Below, piece by piece: positions 59,536-64,000 of a stretch of DNA of 64,000 bases. Source of the DNA: Arthrobacter sp. NicSoilB8 (GTDB lineage: Bacteria > Actinomycetota > Actinomycetes > Actinomycetales > Micrococcaceae); assembly GCF_019977355.1 (NCBI RefSeq), contig NZ_AP024655.1, forward strand, positions 1,674,001 through 1,738,000. Direction: 5' to 3'. A program made the translations under genes and the position numbers. Each line of letters starts with the position of its first letter. The first letter of the stretch is position 1. The notes below the pieces were generated by a model. The model was not told the DNA's origin. It worked only from the letters and a program-made list of their open reading frames with translations, and did no database searches.

Positions 59536-60426
59536 TCAGCGCTGGCTGCGGCTGCGGACCGTGCCCGCGGCAGCGAGGCCGCCGGGATTGAGCAGATTCT
59601 GCAGCAGGGCATCGAACAGCGCGGCCGCGTTCTTGGCCGAGTCACCGGGCCAGTGGTGGATGGAGTGGGCCGCGCCCTGGATCTGCTGCCAGTTGGCCTG
59701 CTCCGGGATGTGCGGGCTCAGCAGCAGCTGGCCGAACATGGACTCCATCTCCGAGAGCCGGAACGTGTGCTCCGCCGAGCCGCTGCGGACCCGGTTGGCC
59801 ACGATGCCGGCGGGGGACAGCTTGGGGGCGAATTCCTGCCGGAACAGCTGGATGGCACGCATGGTGCGCTCCGTGCCGGCGACCGAGAAGAGCCCGGGCT
59901 CGGCCACCAGGGTCACTTTGTCGCTCGCGGACCACGCCATCCGGGTCAGGCCGTTCAGCGACGGCGGGCAGTCGACCAGGACCAATTCGTAGTTTTCGGC
60001 ACCGGCCAGGACCGTGGAGAGCCGGCGGAGGTCACGGCGGCCGAGGTCGGGCCGGTCATAGATGCCCGTGTAGGCAGAGCCCACGGCCACATCAAGGACG
60101 GGTGCTGTGCCCGAACGTGCGGCGCCCGAACGTGCTGCCCCGGACAGGGCCGCCCCGTTGGCGTGGCCGTTGGCCCGGGCATGTTCCACCCAGCCGCTGG
60201 GAACCACGTTGTCCGCCAGGTGCGCGCGGCGGGGCGATCTCAGCATCCTGCCGATATCGAGCTGATCGTCCGGGCTGACGCCCAGGGCGGTGCTGGCATC
60301 AGCGTGCGGGTCAAGGTCGACGACGAGGGTGGGGATGCCTGCGGCCAATGCCGCCGACGCCAGACCGCTGGTCACGGATGTCTTGCCGACACCGCCTTTG
60401 AGGCTGCTGATGCTCACTACTTGCAC
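59536..60426 (-). CDS. Orphan ParA/MinD-type ATPase
   Basis: About 296 residues from GTG 60426 (MQVVSISSLKGGVGKTSVTS); TTG 60438 is also in frame. Deviant Walker A LKGGVGKTS, then VVDLDPHADASTALGV, LVDCPPSLNGLTRMAW and a late VANRVRSGSAEHTFRL. No ParB, ParB-binding site or partner gene is visible. The divergent neighbour is pyruvate carboxylase. Role unknown: positioning of a protein or complex rather than plasmid segregation is a guess. The close TAGGTA upstream suggests a near-leaderless transcript. Confidence 0.85.
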   Translation of the reverse strand: MQVVSISSLKGGVGKTSVTSGLASAALAAGIPTLVVDLDPHADASTALGVSPDDQLDIGRMLRSPRRAHLADNVVPSGWVEHARANGHANGAALSGAARSGAARSGTAPVLDVAVGSAYTGIYDRPDLGRRDLRRLSTVLAGAENYELVLVDCPPSLNGLTRMAWSASDKVTLVAEPGLFSVAGTERTMRAIQLFRQEFAPKLSPAGIVANRVRSGSAEHTFRLSEMESMFGQLLLSPHIPEQANWQQIQGAAHSIHHWPGDSAKNAAALFDALLQNLLNPGGLAAAGTVRSRSQR

Positions 60427-60746
60427 TTGAAAAACCAATACCTAACGCCGGTTGCCGAGACGGGGTCGTGCCGGCTCCTGCGTTCTTGGGAGCCGGGGCG
60501 TGCGTGCGCCACCCACCCCCTCATCATATGTTGATGCTCCGGCGAAACCTGTTTCATCCTTCGCCGGGGCGGCAGAATACCGCGAACCGGCCGGGCCGGC
60601 GGCACATACCAGCGCGGAAGCACTGCCCATAGCAGCGTCCGTGACGGATAATGCTGTGACGGTGGCCACAATGATTTGTGTTTGCCCACACGGGTCTTAC
60701 ACACTGTGAGCACTTACCGATACGCCCGCGATGATGCAGGAGAAGT

Positions 60747-63700
60747 ATGTTTTCTAAGATTCTGGTGGCCAACCGCGGCGAAATCGCGATTCGCGCCTTT
60801 CGCGCGGGCTACGAGCTGGGTGCCAAGACTGTCGCTGTGTTTCCCCACGAGGACCGCAACTCCATCCACCGCCAGAAGGCCGACGAGGCATATCTGATCG
60901 GCGAAGAGGGGCACCCGGTCCGGGCCTACCTCGACGTCGACGAGGTGGTGCGGGTGGCCAAGGAGGCCGGGGCGGACGCCATCTACCCCGGCTACGGCTT
61001 CCTCTCCGAGAACCCGCGCCTGGCGCGGGCCGCTAAGGAGGCCGGCATCACGTTCGTCGGCCCGCCGGCGGAAGTCCTGGAACTTGCGGGCAACAAGGTT
61101 GCCGCCCTGGAAGCCGCCCGCAAGGCCGGTGTTCCCGTGCTCAAGTCCAGCCAGCCCTCGAAGGACCTGGATGAACTGATCGCCGCCGCGGACGAGATCG
61201 GCTTCCCCATCTTCGCCAAGGCCGTTGCCGGCGGCGGCGGGCGCGGCATGCGCCGCGTGGACACCCGCGAGGCGCTCCCGGAGGCCCTGCAGGCCGCCAT
61301 GCGCGAAGCGGACGCCGCATTCGGGGACCCCACCATGTTCCTCGAGCAGGCCGTCCTGCGCCCGCGCCACATCGAGGTCCAGATCCTGGCCGACGCCGAG
61401 GGCAACATCATGCACCTCTTCGAGCGCGACTGCTCCATCCAGCGCCGCCACCAGAAGGTCGTTGAGATCGCACCGGCCCCGAACCTCGACGAAGGCATCC
61501 GGCAGGCGCTGTACCGGGACGCCGTGAAATTTGCGAAGGCGCTGAACTACGTCAACGCCGGCACGGTTGAGTTCCTCGTCGACACGGTCGGAGAGCGCGC
61601 CGGCCAGCACGTGTTCATCGAAATGAACCCGCGCATCCAGGTCGAGCACACGGTCACCGAGGAGGTCACCGACGTCGACCTCGTCCAGGCGCAGCTGCGC
61701 ATCGCCTCCGGCGAGACCCTCGCGGACCTGGGCCTCTCGCAGGACAGCGTCCAGCTCAAGGGTGCGGCCCTGCAGTGCCGCATCACCACGGAGGACCCCG
61801 CCAACGGCTTCCGGCCCGACGTCGGCAAGATCACAGGCTACCGCTCCGCCGGCGGCGCCGGCGTGCGGCTCGACGGCGGCACCGTCTACTCGGGCGCGGA
61901 GATCAGCCCGCACTTTGACTCCATGCTGGTTAAGCTGACCTGCCGCGGCCGCAGCTACCCTGCCGCCGTCGCCCGGGCCCGCCGCGCCCTCGCCGAATTC
62001 CGCATCCGCGGCGTGTCCACCAACATCTCCTTCCTGCAGGCCGTCCTGGACGATCCCGACTTCGTCGCCGGCGATGTGGCCACCTCGTTCATCGATGAAC
62101 GGCCCGAGCTGCTCAAGGCCAGGGTCTCTGCGGACCGCGGCACCAAGCTCCTGACCTGGCTCGCGGATGTCACGGTCAACAAGCCCAACGGCGAACTGAA
62201 GGTCCACACGGACCCGGCGGACAAGCTCCCGGCCCTCGATAACGCCAAGGCCCAGCCGGGGTCCCGCCAGCGGCTCCTGGAGCTCGGCCCGGAAGGCTTC
62301 GCCAAGGCCCTGCGCGCGCAGGACGCCGTGGCCGTCACGGACACCACTTTCCGGGACGCGCACCAGTCCCTGCTCGCCACCCGCGTGCGCACCCGAGACC
62401 TGGTGGCGGCCGGACCGGCCGTGTCCAAGCTGCTCCCGGAACTGCTCTCGGTCGAGGCCTGGGGCGGGGCGACCTACGACGTCGCGCTGCGCTTCCTCGG
62501 CGAGGACCCGTGGGACCGGCTCGCGGCGCTGCGCAAGGCACTGCCGAACCTCTGCCTGCAGATGCTGCTCCGCGGCCGCAACACCGTCGGCTACACGCCC
62601 TACCCGGAAGAGGTCACGGTGGCATTCGTCAACGAGGCCGCCGCCACGGGCATCGACATCTTCCGCATCTTCGACGCCCTTAACGATGTCAACCAGATGG
62701 CCCCGGCCATCCGGGCCGTCCGCGAGACCGGAACCGCCGTCGCCGAGGTCGCCCTTTGCTACACGGCGGACATGCTGGATCCGGAGGAGACGCTTTACAC
62801 CCTGGACTACTACCTGGAGCTGGCGCAGAAGATCGTCGACGCCGGGGCGCACATCCTCGCAATCAAGGACATGGCCGGGCTGCTGCGCCCTGCCGCCGCG
62901 GCTCGCCTCGTGACGGCACTGCGGGAGCGGTTCGACCTCCCGGTCCACCTGCACACCCACGACACCGCAGGCGGCCAGCTGGCCACTCTCCTCGCGGCCG
63001 TGGATGCCGGCGTCGACGCCGTGGACGTGGCTTCGGCCTCCCTGGCCGGGACCACCAGCCAGCCGTCGGCCTCCGCCCTCGTCGCCGCGCTGGCCCACAC
63101 GCCGCGCGACACCGGACTGAACCTCGCGAACGTCTGTGCCCTTGAGCCGTACTGGGAAGCCGTCCGCCGGGTCTACGCGCCGTTCGAATCAGGCCTGCCG
63201 GGCCCCACGGGCCGGGTCTACCAGCACGAGATTCCGGGCGGGCAGCTGTCCAACCTGCGCCAGCAGGCGATGGCCCTGGGTCTTGGCGAGCGTTTCGAGG
63301 CAATCGAGGACATGTACACCGCCGCGGACCGCATCCTCGGCCGTCTCGTGAAGGTGACGCCGTCGTCCAAGGTGGTGGGCGACCTCGCCCTGCACCTCGT
63401 GGGCCTCAACGCCGACCCCGCGGACTTCAACGAGAACCCGCAGAAGTACGATGTCCCGGACTCCGTCATCGGCTTCCTCTCCGGCGAGCTCGGCGACCCG
63501 CCCGGCGGCTGGCCAGAGCCCTTCCGCACCAAGGCGCTCCAGGGCCGTAACGTGAAGGTCCGCGACGTCGAGCTCAGCCCCGAGGACAGCGCCGCGCTGC
63601 AGGGCGATTCCAAGACCCGCCAGCGCACTCTCAACCGCCTGCTCTTCGCCGGTCCCACCAAGGATTACCAGAAGAGCGTTGAGTCCTACGGCAACTTGTC

Positions 63701-64000
63701 GGTGCTGGACACGCGCGACTACCTCTTCGGGCTGCAGCGCGGTGCAGAGCACGAGATCGAGCTGGAGAAGGGCGTCCGCCTGATCGCCTCGCTCGAGGCC
63801 GTCTCCGAACCGGACGAGAAGGGCATGCGCACCGTCATGTGCACGCTCAACGGCCAGTCCCGGCCCGTGGTGGTCCGCGACCGTTCCGTGGTGAGCAACG
63901 TCAAGGCCGCCGAACGTGCCGACACGTCCCAGCCTGGCCAGGTGGCCGCGCCGTTCGCCGGTGCCGTCACGCTGACCGTCAAGACGGGCGACACGGTCAA
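60747..64000 (+). CDS. pyc: Pyruvate carboxylase (3' end beyond window)
   Basis: 1,084 codons visible without a stop, from ATG 60747 (MFSKILVANRGEIAIRAFRA) with AGGAGAAG upstream. ATP-grasp biotin carboxylase (FAKAVAGGGGRGMRRV, VFIEMNPRIQVEHTVTEEVT), then the carboxyltransferase domain from about residue 530 (VTDTTFRDAHQSLLATRVRT; RIFDALNDVNQMAP; LPVHLHTHDTAGGQ with metal ligands). The start of the biotin carrier domain (QVAAPFAGAVTLTVKTGDTV) is present; the MKM biotin lysine lies beyond 64000. Makes oxaloacetate from pyruvate, ATP and bicarbonate. Family length about 1,130 residues. Confidence 0.97.
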   Translation, partial: MFSKILVANRGEIAIRAFRAGYELGAKTVAVFPHEDRNSIHRQKADEAYLIGEEGHPVRAYLDVDEVVRVAKEAGADAIYPGYGFLSENPRLARAAKEAGITFVGPPAEVLELAGNKVAALEAARKAGVPVLKSSQPSKDLDELIAAADEIGFPIFAKAVAGGGGRGMRRVDTREALPEALQAAMREADAAFGDPTMFLEQAVLRPRHIEVQILADAEGNIMHLFERDCSIQRRHQKVVEIAPAPNLDEGIRQALYRDAVKFAKALNYVNAGTVEFLVDTVGERAGQHVFIEMNPRIQVEHTVTEEVTDVDLVQAQLRIASGETLADLGLSQDSVQLKGAALQCRITTEDPANGFRPDVGKITGYRSAGGAGVRLDGGTVYSGAEISPHFDSMLVKLTCRGRSYPAAVARARRALAEFRIRGVSTNISFLQAVLDDPDFVAGDVATSFIDERPELLKARVSADRGTKLLTWLADVTVNKPNGELKVHTDPADKLPALDNAKAQPGSRQRLLELGPEGFAKALRAQDAVAVTDTTFRDAHQSLLATRVRTRDLVAAGPAVSKLLPELLSVEAWGGATYDVALRFLGEDPWDRLAALRKALPNLCLQMLLRGRNTVGYTPYPEEVTVAFVNEAAATGIDIFRIFDALNDVNQMAPAIRAVRETGTAVAEVALCYTADMLDPEETLYTLDYYLELAQKIVDAGAHILAIKDMAGLLRPAAAARLVTALRERFDLPVHLHTHDTAGGQLATLLAAVDAGVDAVDVASASLAGTTSQPSASALVAALAHTPRDTGLNLANVCALEPYWEAVRRVYAPFESGLPGPTGRVYQHEIPGGQLSNLRQQAMALGLGERFEAIEDMYTAADRILGRLVKVTPSSKVVGDLALHLVGLNADPADFNENPQKYDVPDSVIGFLSGELGDPPGGWPEPFRTKALQGRNVKVRDVELSPEDSAALQGDSKTRQRTLNRLLFAGPTKDYQKSVESYGNLSVLDTRDYLFGLQRGAEHEIELEKGVRLIASLEAVSEPDEKGMRTVMCTLNGQSRPVVVRDRSVVSNVKAAERADTSQPGQVAAPFAGAVTLTVKTGDTV

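Noticed and set aside
60714..63098. 794-codon minus-strand open frame
   Set aside because: Antisense shadow of pyruvate carboxylase; GC-rich wobble bases keep it open, and the translation has no recognisable domain.

Overview
The window is high-GC actinobacterial chromosome, most like Arthrobacter/Pseudarthrobacter (Micrococcaceae). This rests on the rRNA sequences, a 16S-23S spacer without tRNAs, frequent GTG starts, and gene order. No tool was run; names come from motifs, length and synteny.

Layout. (1) 1-7,000: alkylation-repair genes (ogt, an Ada/AraC/AlkA fusion, Aag glycosylase), an unknown protein, a GNAT acetyltransferase, apt and a HelR-type helicase. (2) 7,080-8,393: tyrS. (3) 8,470-14,480: a complete 16S-23S-5S operon with a long leader, two inferred precursor-processing stems and a strong terminator. 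(4) 14,481-16,790: a scar-like region with a RibD-type reductase, a truncated AraC regulator fused to a Tn3-transposase remnant, and a frameshifted ISL3-family transposase remnant. (5) 16,927-27,624: the conserved actinobacterial block of repeat/TPR-like protein, HAD phosphatase, small acidic protein, tlyA, nadK, recN, pyrG, NUDIX, xerD.

(6) 27,989-44,157: accessory genes lying between xerD and parA. They are a DUF222/HNH protein, a NUDIX hydrolase, an ECF sigma factor with a membrane-anchored partner, a frameshifted secreted-protein gene, the methylcitrate (propionate) system (GntR regulator, prpD, prpB, prpC and divergent prpE), and a CitA/DcuS-type two-component system beside dctA. (7) 44,458-52,534: parA, scpA, scpB, rluB-type synthase, tyrA, cmk, acyltransferase, der, followed by tRNA-Pro(GGG). 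(8) 53,108-56,006: a secreted protein with three exact-period repeats and an Fpg/Nei glycosylase. (9) 56,200-59,408: gcvH, garA, ftsR, a DUF151 bifunctional nuclease and a second MerR gene. (10) 59,536-64,000: an orphan ParA and pyruvate carboxylase, which runs off the right edge.

Functional links: propionyl-CoA made by PrpE enters the methylcitrate cycle (PrpC, PrpD, PrpB) and yields pyruvate and succinate. DctA imports C4-dicarboxylates, GarA is a phospho-switch on the TCA cycle, and pyruvate carboxylase is anaplerotic. Much of the window therefore concerns flux around oxaloacetate and 2-oxoglutarate. The best regulatory signals are two identical GTGTATACAC palindromes exactly 63 bp apart in the prp intergenic region and a GTGA-N6-TCAC CRP/GlxR-type site before dctA. 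I found no CRISPR array, intact prophage or obvious new defence system. The least explained items are the 93-bp-repeat protein, the ECF sigma/membrane protein pair, the 369-bp-period secreted protein, and the basic KAP-type tails on two unrelated DNA glycosylases.
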